A DNA stretch of 64,000 nt from an uncultured Erythrobacter sp. GTDB taxonomy: Bacteria > Pseudomonadota > Alphaproteobacteria > Sphingomonadales > Sphingomonadaceae. Below, one piece after another: positions 17,586 through 27,052 of the stretch. The stretch covers positions 558,001-622,000 of the forward strand of contig CANKYI010000001.1 of the NCBI GenBank assembly GCA_947488085.1, in the 5' to 3' direction. Under the pieces are notes generated by a model, which did not search any database, was not told the DNA's origin, and saw only the letters and a list, made by a program, of their open reading frames with translations. The position numbers and the translations under genes are program-made. Every line of letters begins with the position of its first letter. Position 1 is the first letter of the stretch.

Positions 17586-18470
17586 ATGCCATCACGTCGC
17601 CTGCCTCCCTTGCGCGCACTCGAAGCGTTCATGCGGACCGTCCGATTGGGCTCTGCCCGCGCGGCGGCAGAAGAGATCGGTTTGAGCCCATCCGCACTGT
17701 CGCGTCGGATCACCAATCTTGAAGAATTCGTGGGCAAAAAGCTGTTCACGCGCGCGCGTCAATCGATGCAACTCACCGATGAAGGACAGGCGTTCTATGA
17801 GGCGGTGAACCCCCATCTGGAATCGCTCACCCGCGCGGTTGAGAGCCAATCTGATAACATCTCGCTGTTGCGCCTGCATCTTGGCGTGCTGCCCATGTTC
17901 GGCAGTCAGCGGCTGTTCCCGCGTCTGGGTGAGCTGCGAAAGCGTCATCCGCTGCTGCATATCGACATTGATACCGCGCCTCATTTGGAGGACCGGGTGG
18001 GCGACACTTTGGACGCTGCGATCATTCTATCTCGCGGTCCAGCGAGTGGGTTGCATGCGGTCCGGCTCGATCACAATCTGGTTCATGCGATCTGCTCAAA
18101 GGATGTCGCAGTTGCCGTGGGTGACCATGTGAACGCCGCTGCCCTCGCAAAGCAGACATTCCTGATCCACAACGAGTTGCCAGAGAGTTTTGCCGCCTGG
18201 AAGTCTGCCAATGATCTCGATGATATGGAGCCTGCGGCGATTGACCACTACGATTCAGGCCAATTGATGCTTGAGGCGGCGGCGCAGGGGCTGGGCATTG
18301 CGATTATGCATGATGACCATCTGCGGCGCGCGGCGGACAATCGCCTGACCAATCTGCCGGGTGCCGAGGTGCAAAGCCCGTATAGCTATTGGTTCGTTTG
18401 CAAGCCGACCGCGCTTGAAATGCGGCCCGTGCGGTTGTTCCATGATTGGTTGGTACGCGCTGGACTCTAA
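17586..18470 (+). CDS. LysR family transcriptional regulator (GcvA-like)
   Basis: This 294-residue regulator starts with LPPLRALEAFMRTVRLGSAR, an HTH region with LSPSALSRRITNLEEFVGKKLF, then a substrate-binding domain. An AGGAG box precedes the ATG. The opening is typical of the GcvA subgroup. Its target is unclear: the only close neighbours are corC upstream and plsC converging from the right. Confidence 0.88.
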   Translation: MPSRRLPPLRALEAFMRTVRLGSARAAAEEIGLSPSALSRRITNLEEFVGKKLFTRARQSMQLTDEGQAFYEAVNPHLESLTRAVESQSDNISLLRLHLGVLPMFGSQRLFPRLGELRKRHPLLHIDIDTAPHLEDRVGDTLDAAIILSRGPASGLHAVRLDHNLVHAICSKDVAVAVGDHVNAAALAKQTFLIHNELPESFAAWKSANDLDDMEPAAIDHYDSGQLMLEAAAQGLGIAIMHDDHLRRAADNRLTNLPGAEVQSPYSYWFVCKPTALEMRPVRLFHDWLVRAGL

Positions 18471-18486
18471 GTGAACCCGCGCGCCG

Positions 18487-19425
18487 CTAAACTTCTGCGT
18501 CGTCGGGTACTTTTACGCCCACACCTTGCGTCGCGTTACCCTTGTCATAGCGGATGGGGGCGACGTCATGCGCAAATTTACGCAGCGGCTTTCCCAGCGC
18601 TTCACACAGCGCCTCTTCAATCCGGCGACGTGATTCCTGACCAATGGCTTTGCGCCCGCGGAAATCCTCTGGGCTGAACGGTTCTAGGAACTCCACACGC
18701 AGTCGAAACGTGCCCTTGCGCGCCAGCACCCGTTTGGCATTGTTCAATCCGCTTTCGTCACCGATCCACCCGATCCATTCGGCAACCGCACCATAGTCGA
18801 GCAGCACAGGCTGAACCAAAACACCGGGGGGAGGGGGTTCGAGTACGGAGAGCATGCTGGTCTTAAACGGCAGCAATGATTGGCCATCAGTTGTGGTCCC
18901 TTCCGGGAAAACCGTAACCGCCCAATTGTCGGCTAGCGCCTCTTTCAATGCGTTGATTTGTTCCGCAACACCCAGCCGATGCTCACGCTTCACAAAGACG
19001 GTGCGGTTGAGCGATGCGAGCCACCCGACAAGGGGCGCGGTTGCCAGCTCAGCCTTGGCCACAAACGCGGTACCGCAAGCACCCGCCATCGACAGAATAT
19101 CGAGCCATGACACATGGTTCGCGACATAGAAGACATCACGCTTCAGATGTGTACCCTGAACCTCAACCTTCGCGCCCGAGATGCGCGCAGCATAGCGCAG
19201 AAACAGCATCGGGAAGGGCGATCCATAGGCGAAGACACGATAGAGATAGTGCAGCGGCACAAACACGATCATCAGCGTCAGCAGCATCAAAGCCCGGCGC
19301 ACAATGCGGAACCACCCCCGGATTGAAATCGGTGTGGTTTCCCCACGCGCAGCGCCGACGCGCAACTCCCAAGCTTTGCTTTCGTTTGGGGCGTCAGTGC
19401 CAGTGGTGGCTGCTACTTCGGGCAT
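18487..19425 (-). CDS. plsC: 1-acyl-sn-glycerol-3-phosphate acyltransferase (PlsC-like)
   Basis: This 312-residue membrane-associated acyltransferase has the NHxxxxD-type catalytic motif (NHVSWLD) after a transmembrane segment (ALMLLTLMIVFVPLHYLY), and the second motif FPEGTTTDG. It would acylate lysophosphatidate in phospholipid synthesis. The ATG at 19425 lies 8 bp after the fur stop; the longer frame upstream simply reads through fur. The pairing fur-plsC on one strand implies cotranscription. Confidence 0.9.
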   Translation of the reverse strand: MPEVAATTGTDAPNESKAWELRVGAARGETTPISIRGWFRIVRRALMLLTLMIVFVPLHYLYRVFAYGSPFPMLFLRYAARISGAKVEVQGTHLKRDVFYVANHVSWLDILSMAGACGTAFVAKAELATAPLVGWLASLNRTVFVKREHRLGVAEQINALKEALADNWAVTVFPEGTTTDGQSLLPFKTSMLSVLEPPPPGVLVQPVLLDYGAVAEWIGWIGDESGLNNAKRVLARKGTFRLRVEFLEPFSPEDFRGRKAIGQESRRRIEEALCEALGKPLRKFAHDVAPIRYDKGNATQGVGVKVPDDAEV

Positions 19426-19432
19426 AGTGAGA

Positions 19433-19855
19433 TCAATCCTCGCGCGACAGACGGACGCCGTACAGCTCCATCCGGTGGTCAACGAGGCGATAGCCCAACC
19501 GCTCCGCAATTTCGCGTTGCAAGGCTTCGACTTCGGGATCGACGAATTCGACAACTTTGCCGGTTTCCACATCAATCAAGTGATCGTGATGCGCTTCTGG
19601 CACAGGCTCATAACGCGAGCGGCCATCGCCGAAGTCGTGACGATCAAGAATGCCCGCCTCTTCGAATAGACGCACGGTGCGGTAAACGGTAGCGATGGAG
19701 ATTTTGGCATCGACGGCGGAGGCGCGCTGGTGCAGCAATTCGACGTCGGGATGGTCATCGCTATCGGACAAAACCTTCGCGATAACGCGGCGTTGTTCCG
19801 TGATGCGCAGGCCTTTTTCGGCGCACAATTGTTCGAGATCGATTTTCTGGCTCAA
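19433..19855 (-). CDS. fur: Fur family metal-responsive transcriptional regulator
   Basis: This 140-residue regulator has the winged-helix DNA-binding domain (LRITEQRRVIAKVL, ISIATVYRTVRLFEEAG) and the histidine-rich hinge EAHHDHLIDVETGKVVEF. It lacks the C-terminal CxxC pairs of many gammaproteobacterial Fur proteins, as is common in alphaproteobacterial Fur. It probably responds to iron, though a manganese role is possible. No Fur box was identified with certainty in the window. Confidence 0.92.
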   Translation of the reverse strand: MSQKIDLEQLCAEKGLRITEQRRVIAKVLSDSDDHPDVELLHQRASAVDAKISIATVYRTVRLFEEAGILDRHDFGDGRSRYEPVPEAHHDHLIDVETGKVVEFVDPEVEALQREIAERLGYRLVDHRMELYGVRLSRED

Positions 19856-19992
19856 GCGAACGCTTCCTGTGTCTTGGCCTCAGGTCCAAAACCCCGGCGG
19901 CAAATAGACACGCGACCTGTGGGTTTGCGAAGAGGCTGTTCTCACCGGCCTCTTACCCATCAGAAGCGATTTGCTCAAGCGCGTGGCTGGTT

Positions 19993-20024
19993 GCACCCCC
20001 AACTGCGTTAACAGATGGGGGTGC
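19993..20024 (-). terminator. Hairpin between mucR and fur, possible terminator
   Basis: An eight-base perfect stem GCACCCCC / GGGGGTGC with a 16-base loop lies 26 bp after the mucR stop. There is no T-run on either strand, so termination is uncertain. Confidence 0.4.
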
Positions 20025-20050
20025 TCAGCATTTGAAAACGCAATAGGTTC

Positions 20051-20494
20051 TTATTTCGCCTTGCGACGACCGCGACCTGTGCCTGGCTTGCGGCCAAGGC
20101 CGATCTTCTTAGCCAGATCACGGCGCTTTTCCGCATAGTTTGGTGCAACCATCGGATAATCCGACGGTAGGTTCCAACGTGCGCGGTACTCTTCGGGCGT
20201 CATGTCGAAATTGGTGCGAAGATAGCGCTTGAGCATCTTCAATTTCTTGCCGTCTTCGAGACAAACAATGTAGTCCGGCTTTACTGAAGCACGAATAGAC
20301 ACAGCCGGTTCTGGCCGCACTTCTTCAGCCTCTGCTTCTTCACCAAGTCCGGACAAGGCGCCATAGACATTTGTGATGAGGCTAGGGACGGCGTCAACTT
20401 CGACGTCATTGTTACTCAAATGAGCTGCGACAATGTCGCTGGTGAGCGCGATGAGCGTTTCTTTCATCTCGATTTCCAGATCTTGCATTTGCAT
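20051..20494 (-). CDS. mucR: MucR/Ros family transcriptional regulator
   Basis: This 147-residue protein has the conserved MucR core, VCLEDGKKLKMLKRYL then MTPEEYRARWNLP and YPMVAPNYAEKR. MucR proteins bind AT-rich DNA and regulate many genes in alphaproteobacteria. The start at 20494 follows GAGGAA at good spacing. The two His ligands of the canonical Ros zinc site are Tyr and Asn here (RYLRTNF), so the zinc site appears altered. The gene is alone between rimI and fur. Confidence 0.92.
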   Translation of the reverse strand: MQMQDLEIEMKETLIALTSDIVAAHLSNNDVEVDAVPSLITNVYGALSGLGEEAEAEEVRPEPAVSIRASVKPDYIVCLEDGKKLKMLKRYLRTNFDMTPEEYRARWNLPSDYPMVAPNYAEKRRDLAKKIGLGRKPGTGRGRRKAK

Positions 20495-20631
20495 AGGAGT
20501 TCCTCGTTTTTGTGGTTCGGATTTTTCCGATAGGTCGCGCATGGCGCACAAGGACAATCTTGGCAAGCAGGAGCTTTGCGTATTTTGAATGAATACGGTG
20601 GATTATAACACAAGTGCAATCGAAATGTAAG

Positions 20632-21114
20632 TTAGATCACGCGTCCAAAAGTAATCGCATCAACCCGTTGACCATTGGAAAGACGGTAATATTTCGGTCG
20701 ACGCCCAATCGGTTCAAAGCCAAGCTTTTGATAAAGGTGGATCGCCGGATTACCTTCGCGCATTTCAAGAAAGATGCGAGTTACACCTCGCTCTCGCGAA
20801 TTTTCTAACAACCGGTAAATAAGCGCTCGGCCAAGCCCGCGGCCTCGAAATGCAGGTGCAACTGCGATCAGCAGCAACTCCTCTTCGTCGGCGGCATAAC
20901 GGGTCAACACAAAGCCTGCGGGATCGCGGGTGTTCTCACCGTCATGCGTCTCGTTCAGGATTGCGCCGCGTTCATCGACAACAATCGCCTGTGTCGTCGG
21001 CATCGATAGCGCATCCCCGACCTGTCGAGCGTTCCAAGCCTCACCATAGGTCGGGTCGAAAGCCGACTCCATCACATGCATTATTCGTGCGGTCTGATGG
21101 GGATAGAGGCTCAC
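20632..21114 (-). CDS. rimI: Ribosomal protein S18-alanine N-acetyltransferase RimI
   Basis: This 160-residue GNAT protein has the acetyl-CoA loop RGRGLGRALIYRL, preceded by LLLIAVAPAF and followed by FLEMREGNPAIHLYQKLGFE, a close match to the RimI subfamily. It would acetylate the N-terminus of S18. The start overlaps the tsaB stop in an ATGA junction, and the tsaB-rimI pair is widely conserved. Confidence 0.92.
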   Translation of the reverse strand: MSLYPHQTARIMHVMESAFDPTYGEAWNARQVGDALSMPTTQAIVVDERGAILNETHDGENTRDPAGFVLTRYAADEEELLLIAVAPAFRGRGLGRALIYRLLENSRERGVTRIFLEMREGNPAIHLYQKLGFEPIGRRPKYYRLSNGQRVDAITFGRVI

Positions 21115-21758
21115 GCAGTGCTGCCCGTCGGCTTTTTTGCCTTAGGAACAGCATCGGGCGCACGCCCATAGGCTGGGGTAAGAACCAGCGTAAAACTATC
21201 GGCACTTAACAAGTTAAGGCGTGAGGCATTTCCAACGGCATCAATGCAGATCAAGTCTTCGCCCAGTCTTAGAGCCGCCAATTCCTCGGCTCTATTGCCA
21301 GCGACAATTGAATGGCATTGGCGCGAGGCCGCCTGATCGGGGGTTAGAGATGCCGCCGGTGCCTGCGCAATGCCCGCCGCATCGAAGTCCTGCACGAACC
21401 ATTGCCCGTGTCCGCCATTGACGCAGACTGTTACGGCGCTTGCGCCATTGCCTCTTTCAGCAACAGCGATTGCTGCGATCAAAGCGAGTGAGGGAAAGCC
21501 CAGAACTTCGGCTCCCCATGCAAACCCAAGCGCACGTCCTGTCGCAATGCCGATGCGCACACCAGTAAAACTGCCAGGGCCAAGTGAGACGAAGATCCGA
21601 TCCGCGCGCCCTTTATCCGGAAGCGCCTCAATCATCGGTACCAACGCCTCTGCATGACCACGGCCCAGCACACGGTGATCATGCGCTACCAATCTGTCGC
21701 GTTCGAATAGAGCGACTGAGCACGCTTCACTGGCTGTTTCGATGGCAAGTATGCGCAT
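21111..21758 (-). CDS. tsaB: tRNA threonylcarbamoyladenosine biosynthesis protein TsaB
   Basis: This 215-residue protein begins MRILAIETASEACSVALF, the ASKHA-fold start of TsaB, and has SLGPGSFTGVRIGIATGRALG. TsaB helps TsaD form t6A37 in tRNAs. It lacks the metal-binding histidines of TsaD, as expected. It is translationally coupled to rimI. Confidence 0.94.
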   Translation of the reverse strand: MRILAIETASEACSVALFERDRLVAHDHRVLGRGHAEALVPMIEALPDKGRADRIFVSLGPGSFTGVRIGIATGRALGFAWGAEVLGFPSLALIAAIAVAERGNGASAVTVCVNGGHGQWFVQDFDAAGIAQAPAASLTPDQAASRQCHSIVAGNRAEELAALRLGEDLICIDAVGNASRLNLLSADSFTLVLTPAYGRAPDAVPKAKKPTGSTA

Positions 21759-21803
21759 GGCCGAGCCGATGCCTCAGCAAACGGTCCTGCGCAAGGGTGC
21801 GTC

Positions 21804-22385
21804 TTAGGCCGCGCGGACTTCGGCAACCTCGGGCACATAGTGTTTTAGCAGGCTTTCGATGCCTTGCTTCAACGTCGCAGTGCTGGACGGACAGCCCGCA
21901 CAGGCGCCTTGCAATGTGAGGTAGACTACGCCTTCGCTAAAGCCGCGATAGGCAATGTCGCCGCCATCACCCGCCACCGCAGGGCGCACGCGGGTCTCAA
22001 GCAATTCGTTGATCGAAGCGATGATCTCGGCATCTTCCTCGCGGTCTTCGACCACCATGGCGATGCTGTCGTCAGGCACATTGATGCCATCGGCGCTGCC
22101 GCCAGCAAACAACGGAGCCTCTGATACGAAGTGGTCGAGCAGGATAGTCACAACCTGCGACTTCAACGAACCCCAATCCGCACCCGGTGCAGCGGTAACG
22201 GTCACAAAGTCCCAGCCAAAGAACACATTGACCACTTCGCCTGTGTCAAAGATCGCCTGAGCAAGCGGGCTGATCTCGGCCGCTTCGGGTGAGGCAAATT
22301 CGCGCGTGCCCGACGGCATAACCGTTTGGCCGGGGAGGAATTTCAGGCTCGACGGGTTGGGTGTCGTTTCGGTCTCAATAAACAT
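21804..22385 (-). CDS. NfuA-type iron-sulfur cluster scaffold/carrier protein
   Basis: This 193-residue protein has an N-terminal Nfu_N domain (MFIETETTPNPSSLKFLPG) and a C-terminal NifU-like domain with the cluster motif CAGC in LQGACAGCPSSTATLKQG. It would carry a 4Fe-4S cluster to client enzymes; MutY and MiaB in this window are possible clients. It is first in the minus-strand housekeeping run and is divergent from the M16 peptidase across about 107 bp. Confidence 0.92.
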   Translation of the reverse strand: MFIETETTPNPSSLKFLPGQTVMPSGTREFASPEAAEISPLAQAIFDTGEVVNVFFGWDFVTVTAAPGADWGSLKSQVVTILLDHFVSEAPLFAGGSADGINVPDDSIAMVVEDREEDAEIIASINELLETRVRPAVAGDGGDIAYRGFSEGVVYLTLQGACAGCPSSTATLKQGIESLLKHYVPEVAEVRAA

Positions 22386-22492
22386 GCTCTATAGATAGGA
22401 CGCCACAGGCTTGCGGGCAAGTGAGCCGGCAAGCAGTTATTGTTTGCAAGCATTCACTGGTCCTTCATGGGTTCACACCCTATAAAACACCC

Positions 22493-25489
22493 ATGACCAT
22501 TTCTCTCCGGGCGAGCATTGCCCTTTCCCTTGCCGCCGCATCGGCTGTATTCGTCACACCTCTTGCCGCACAAGAGGCAGCGGCGGCTCCGGAAATCCCC
22601 GCACCATCTGCATTGCAGGCCGAGGGCGAGACGCCTTGGCTTTACGAGGGCAGCAATGTTCCGGTCGACGCGGAATGGCTGTTTGGTGAGATGGACAATG
22701 GCCTGCGCTATGCCGTGCGCCGCAATGGTGTGCCGCCCAACCAAATGTCGATCCGGGTGCGCGTTGATGCGGGCTCACTGCATGAAGAAGACAGCGAACA
22801 GGGCTTTGCGCATTTGCTCGAACACCTGCTGTTTCGCGAGAGCAAATATCTGGGCCAAGCCGAAGCGATTGCCGCGTGGCAGCGTTTGGGCGCGACCTTT
22901 GGCAGCGATGCGAATGCTGAAACCAGCCCGACCCACACTGCCTATAAGCTCGACATTCCCGATATCGACACGGCCAAATTGTACGAGAGCTTCCGCCTGC
23001 TCTCGGGCATGATTCGTGAGCCGGTTTTGAGCGATGAGAACGTCGCTGCCGAACTGCCCATCGTGCTTGCTGAGAAACGCGAGCGGGGCGGAGCAGCCGA
23101 ACGCGTCAGCGCGATCACGCGCCGCACATTCTTTGCCGGACAGCGCCTTGCGACCCGCAATCCGATTGGCACGGTGGAGACTTTGCAGGCCGCGCGTGGG
23201 GGCAGCGTACAGGCGTTCTATGACCGCTGGTATCGCCCGGAAAACACCGTGATTGTGGTCGCTGGCGATGCCGATCCGCTGGTTCTAGCTGGTCTGGTTG
23301 AGCAATGGTTTGGCGATTGGGAGGGGACCGGCACACCCGGCACTGCGCCCGATTTTGGCGACCCGGTTGCACCCGATGGCGCAGCGATTGCCGCTGGCAC
23401 CGGTTTGCCTGTGGGTGAATTGGGCGTCGCGGTGGAGCCTGATCTGCCGCGCTCGCTCACTTACGCAATCATGCGGCCATGGCGTCAGGTGCAGGACACG
23501 ATTGTCTATAATGAAGGGCTGCTGCTGGATTCGCTTTCCCAAGCGATCATCAACCGCCGCTTGGAAACACGGGCGAGGGCCGGTGGATCGTACCTCTATG
23601 CTCAGGTGCGCCAAGATGACGTGTCGCGCTCCACTGATGCGACATTCGTAACCGTCGCGCCGCTTTCGAATGATTGGGAGGCTGCGCTAGCCGATGTGCG
23701 CGGGGTTCTCGCCGATGCGATTGCCAATCCGCCGACACAAGAAGAGATCGACCGCGAGGCGGCTGAGTTCGACGTTGCTTTTGCAAGCTCGGTTGAACAG
23801 GCACCCGTCCAAGCGGGCCGGAACCTTGCCGATAATTTGATCAATGCAGTTGATATTCGTGAGACTGTCGCCGCGCCGCAAGTGGTGCTCGATGTGTTCC
23901 GCGGAATGCGTCAGCGCTTGATCCCATCAGAAGTTCATGCCCGCACACGCGCTTTGTTCGAAGGCGATGTGATGCGTTCCGTCTATGTAACACCCAGCAC
24001 GGGTGAGGCGGACGAAGGCGCGTTGCAATTGGCGCTCGCCAGCGAAGCGGTTGTTGATGATACGGCGCGTCTGGCGGCTGCGACGATCTCCTTTGATGAA
24101 CTGCCTGCAATCGGTGCTCCGGGGACGATCACTCAAGAGGCTCCGCTCGGCATTCTTGAAGTTGAGAAGGTCGCATTCGGCAATGGCGTGAACGCTCTAT
24201 TGTGGGCCAACGATGCGGAGCCGGGTCGAGTGACCGTGCGCGTCCGCTTTGGCGCTGGCTATCGTGCGTTCGATGAAAGCACCGCCGTCTATGCGCCGAT
24301 TGGCCAAATGGCTTTGGTTGGATCGGGTCTGGGCGAGTTGGGCCAGAACGAGTTGGACCGGCTGTCCACGGGCCGCAGGCTTGGTTTTGACTTCGCGATT
24401 GATGATGCGGTGTTCACCTTCACCGCGCAAACCCGATCAAGCGATGTGGCCGATCAACTTTATCTATTCGCGGCAAAGCTGGGTGATCCGCGCTGGGATG
24501 CTGACCCTGTGATCCGCTCACGCGCTGCGGCAGAGCTGGCTTACAACACCTATTCGACCAGCCCCGGTGCCGTCCTCAATCGTGACCTCGAATTCTTGGC
24601 GACAGACCGCGATCCGCGCTTTGCAACGCCAACGCCCGACATGCTCGAAGGGGTAACACCCGAGCGTTTCCGCGAAGTGTGGGAGCCATTGTTGGCGCAG
24701 GGCCCGATTGAGGTTCTGGTCTTTGGCGAGTTCAATCGTGATGAGATCGTCGAACAGCTGCGCGTGACATTTGGTGCTCTGCCAGAACGCACTGCAATCG
24801 CTCCCGATGTGGCATCCCGCGTGCCTGCATTCCCGCAAAACACTGATGCGCCCACTGTGCTGACCCATCGAGGTGATGCGAACCAGGCCGCAGCGGTGAT
24901 CGCGTGGCCAAGCGGCGGCGGTATGGCGAGCATTCGCGAATCCCGCCAGCTCGAAATCCTCACGCAAATCTTCAACAACCGCGTGTTGGAAGCTCTGCGC
25001 GAGCGTGCCGGAGCCAGCTATTCGCCTCAGGTTTTCTCCAATTGGCCAACCGATATCTCAAGCGGCGGGCGGATTGTTGCGCTGGCTCAATTGGAGCCGG
25101 ACTTCGTGCCGATTTTCTTTGCGGAGGCAGAGCGGATTTCGCGCGATCTGGCGACAAACCCGCCGACACTGGATGAGATCAACCGCGTAACAGAGCCATT
25201 GAGCCAGCGTGTGCGTCGGGCTTCGACGGGCAACCAGTTCTGGCTCTATAACCTTGAAGGGGCGAGTTATGATCCACAGCGTGTCGACCTGTTGCGCTCG
25301 CTGCTTTCGGATTATTCGCAGACCACCCCGCAAATCATGCAGTTCCTTGCGGACCGCTATTTTGCGCAGCGCGCTCCGTTGAAACTGGCGGTGATCCCCG
25401 AAGGACAGGAATTGGCAGAAGCACTACAGGGACCATCGGACGGTTCGGCAAGCTTGGTTCGCCCAGTCCGACAAGCCGTAGGGCGCTAA
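22493..25489 (+). CDS. Periplasmic M16 family zinc metallopeptidase
   Basis: This 998-residue protein has a signal peptide (ISLRASIALSLAAASAVFVT, cut after AQA-type residues) and two M16 halves. The first half carries the inverted zinc motif HLLEH in GFAHLLEHLLFRES near residue 110 and a downstream Glu in ELPIVLAEKRERG. The second half lacks the motif, as is usual. It resembles pitrilysin-like peptidases. I chose the ATG at 22493 because it begins the signal peptide. Confidence 0.92.
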   Translation: MTISLRASIALSLAAASAVFVTPLAAQEAAAAPEIPAPSALQAEGETPWLYEGSNVPVDAEWLFGEMDNGLRYAVRRNGVPPNQMSIRVRVDAGSLHEEDSEQGFAHLLEHLLFRESKYLGQAEAIAAWQRLGATFGSDANAETSPTHTAYKLDIPDIDTAKLYESFRLLSGMIREPVLSDENVAAELPIVLAEKRERGGAAERVSAITRRTFFAGQRLATRNPIGTVETLQAARGGSVQAFYDRWYRPENTVIVVAGDADPLVLAGLVEQWFGDWEGTGTPGTAPDFGDPVAPDGAAIAAGTGLPVGELGVAVEPDLPRSLTYAIMRPWRQVQDTIVYNEGLLLDSLSQAIINRRLETRARAGGSYLYAQVRQDDVSRSTDATFVTVAPLSNDWEAALADVRGVLADAIANPPTQEEIDREAAEFDVAFASSVEQAPVQAGRNLADNLINAVDIRETVAAPQVVLDVFRGMRQRLIPSEVHARTRALFEGDVMRSVYVTPSTGEADEGALQLALASEAVVDDTARLAAATISFDELPAIGAPGTITQEAPLGILEVEKVAFGNGVNALLWANDAEPGRVTVRVRFGAGYRAFDESTAVYAPIGQMALVGSGLGELGQNELDRLSTGRRLGFDFAIDDAVFTFTAQTRSSDVADQLYLFAAKLGDPRWDADPVIRSRAAAELAYNTYSTSPGAVLNRDLEFLATDRDPRFATPTPDMLEGVTPERFREVWEPLLAQGPIEVLVFGEFNRDEIVEQLRVTFGALPERTAIAPDVASRVPAFPQNTDAPTVLTHRGDANQAAAVIAWPSGGGMASIRESRQLEILTQIFNNRVLEALRERAGASYSPQVFSNWPTDISSGGRIVALAQLEPDFVPIFFAEAERISRDLATNPPTLDEINRVTEPLSQRVRRASTGNQFWLYNLEGASYDPQRVDLLRSLLSDYSQTTPQIMQFLADRYFAQRAPLKLAVIPEGQELAEALQGPSDGSASLVRPVRQAVGR

Positions 25490-25608
25490 TACTCACCATT
25501 AGACCTTGCGAAATAATGTTGTCGTAAAGCGCCAATCGGCTTTACAGATAAAACCGCGTCGCTAAGGCGCGCCCTGCACGTGATACGCACCCTTTTTTGA
25601 AGAAGAGA

Positions 25609-26991
25609 ATGACTGTGGCCCAGAACTGGAACCCCACTAGCTGGAAAGAACACGAAGCGCGGCATTTGCCGAACTACGAGGATGCAGCCGAATTGGCCGC
25701 TGCTGAAGACACTTTGGCCGCCTATCCGCCGCTGGTCTTTGCAGGTGAAGCACGCGCGTTAAAGGCCGATCTCGCCGATGTGGCCAATGGCAAAGCGTTC
25801 CTGTTGCAGGGTGGCGATTGTGCTGAAAGCTTTGCTGAGTTCCACCCCAACAATATCCGCGATACGTTCCGCGTGCTGCTGCAAATGGCTGTCGTAATGA
25901 CCTTTGCGAGCAAGCGTCCGGTTGTGAAGGTCGGGCGCATGGCGGGCCAGTTTGCAAAGCCGCGCAGCTCTCCAACAGAGACGAAGGGCGATGTGACGCT
26001 GCCCAGCTATTTGGGTGACAATATCAACGGGATTGAGTTCGACCCGGCACAGCGCCGCAATGATCCTGAGCGTATGGTTCGCGCCTATTCTCAGGCTGCA
26101 TCAACGCTCAATCTGCTGCGTGCATTTGCGGGCGGTGGCTATGCGAATTTGCGCCAGGTCCACCAATGGACGCTCGACTTTATGGGGCGCACTCCGTGGG
26201 CGAAGAAATTCTCTGAGACGGCGGATCGCATTGGCGAATCGCTCGACTTTATGGAGGCTTGCGGGATTGACCCGGCAACCGTCCCGCAATTGCAGGGCAC
26301 CAGCTTCTACACCAGCCATGAAGGTCTGTTGCTCCCTTACGAGCAGGCTCTGACCCGGCAGGACTCGCTGACCGGTGATTGGTTCGCGACCAGTGCGCAT
26401 ATGCTTTGGATCGGCGACCGCACCCGTTTCCCCGGAAGCGCGCATATCGAATTTGCGCGCGGCATCGGCAATCCGCTGGGCATGAAGTGTGGGCCGTCGC
26501 TGGAGCCGGATGCGCTGCTGCGCCTGCTCGATGAGCTGAACCCTGCGCGCGAGGCGGGACGGATCACTCTGATTAGCCGCTTTGGCCATGACAAAGTCGA
26601 AGACGGCCTGCCCAAACTTGTCCGCGCGGTTCAACGTGAAGGGCATCCTGTGGTCTGGAGCTGTGATCCAATGCACGGCAATGTTGTCAAATCGGACAGC
26701 GGTTTCAAAACTCGTCCGTTCGACCGCATCCTGACCGAAGTGCGCGGCTTCTTTGCCGTACACCGGGCCGAAGGTACGCATCCCGGCGGCATCCATATCG
26801 AGATGACCGGGCAGGATGTGACCGAGTGCACAGGCGGCGCGGTAGCAATCACAGATGAGCGCCTCGGGGACCGGTATCACACACACTGCGATCCGCGTTT
26901 GAACGCTGAACAATCGCTCGAACTCGCATTCCTGCTGGCAGAAATGCTGAACAGCGAAATGGGTGAACAACGGGCGGTCGACGCGGCGTAA
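25609..26991 (+). CDS. Class II 3-deoxy-7-phosphoheptulonate (DAHP) synthase
   Basis: This 460-residue plant-type enzyme joins phosphoenolpyruvate and erythrose-4-phosphate in the first step of the shikimate pathway. It has [12 protein letters not shown] with the metal-binding Cys, [14 protein letters not shown], and [20 protein letters not shown] near the C-terminus. Class II is common in alphaproteobacteria. The ATG at 25609 follows a GAAGAAGAG ribosome site; GTG at 25615 is an alternative. No leader peptide was found in the 119 bp upstream. Confidence 0.95.
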   Translation: MTVAQNWNPTSWKEHEARHLPNYEDAAELAAAEDTLAAYPPLVFAGEARALKADLADVANGKAFLLQGGDCAESFAEFHPNNIRDTFRVLLQMAVVMTFASKRPVVKVGRMAGQFAKPRSSPTETKGDVTLPSYLGDNINGIEFDPAQRRNDPERMVRAYSQAASTLNLLRAFAGGGYANLRQVHQWTLDFMGRTPWAKKFSETADRIGESLDFMEACGIDPATVPQLQGTSFYTSHEGLLLPYEQALTRQDSLTGDWFATSAHMLWIGDRTRFPGSAHIEFARGIGNPLGMKCGPSLEPDALLRLLDELNPAREAGRITLISRFGHDKVEDGLPKLVRAVQREGHPVVWSCDPMHGNVVKSDSGFKTRPFDRILTEVRGFFAVHRAEGTHPGGIHIEMTGQDVTECTGGAVAITDERLGDRYHTHCDPRLNAEQSLELAFLLAEMLNSEMGEQRAVDAA

Positions 26992-27052
26992 TCGCGTTTC
27001 GCGTTAACGGTTCCTATCCGGCGGCATAGGTGCTCTAGGTGGTTTCCCTAGG

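Noticed and set aside
26101..26970. A 289-codon minus-strand frame opposite DAHP synthase
   Set aside because: It is the shadow of a well-supported enzyme and carries no signature.
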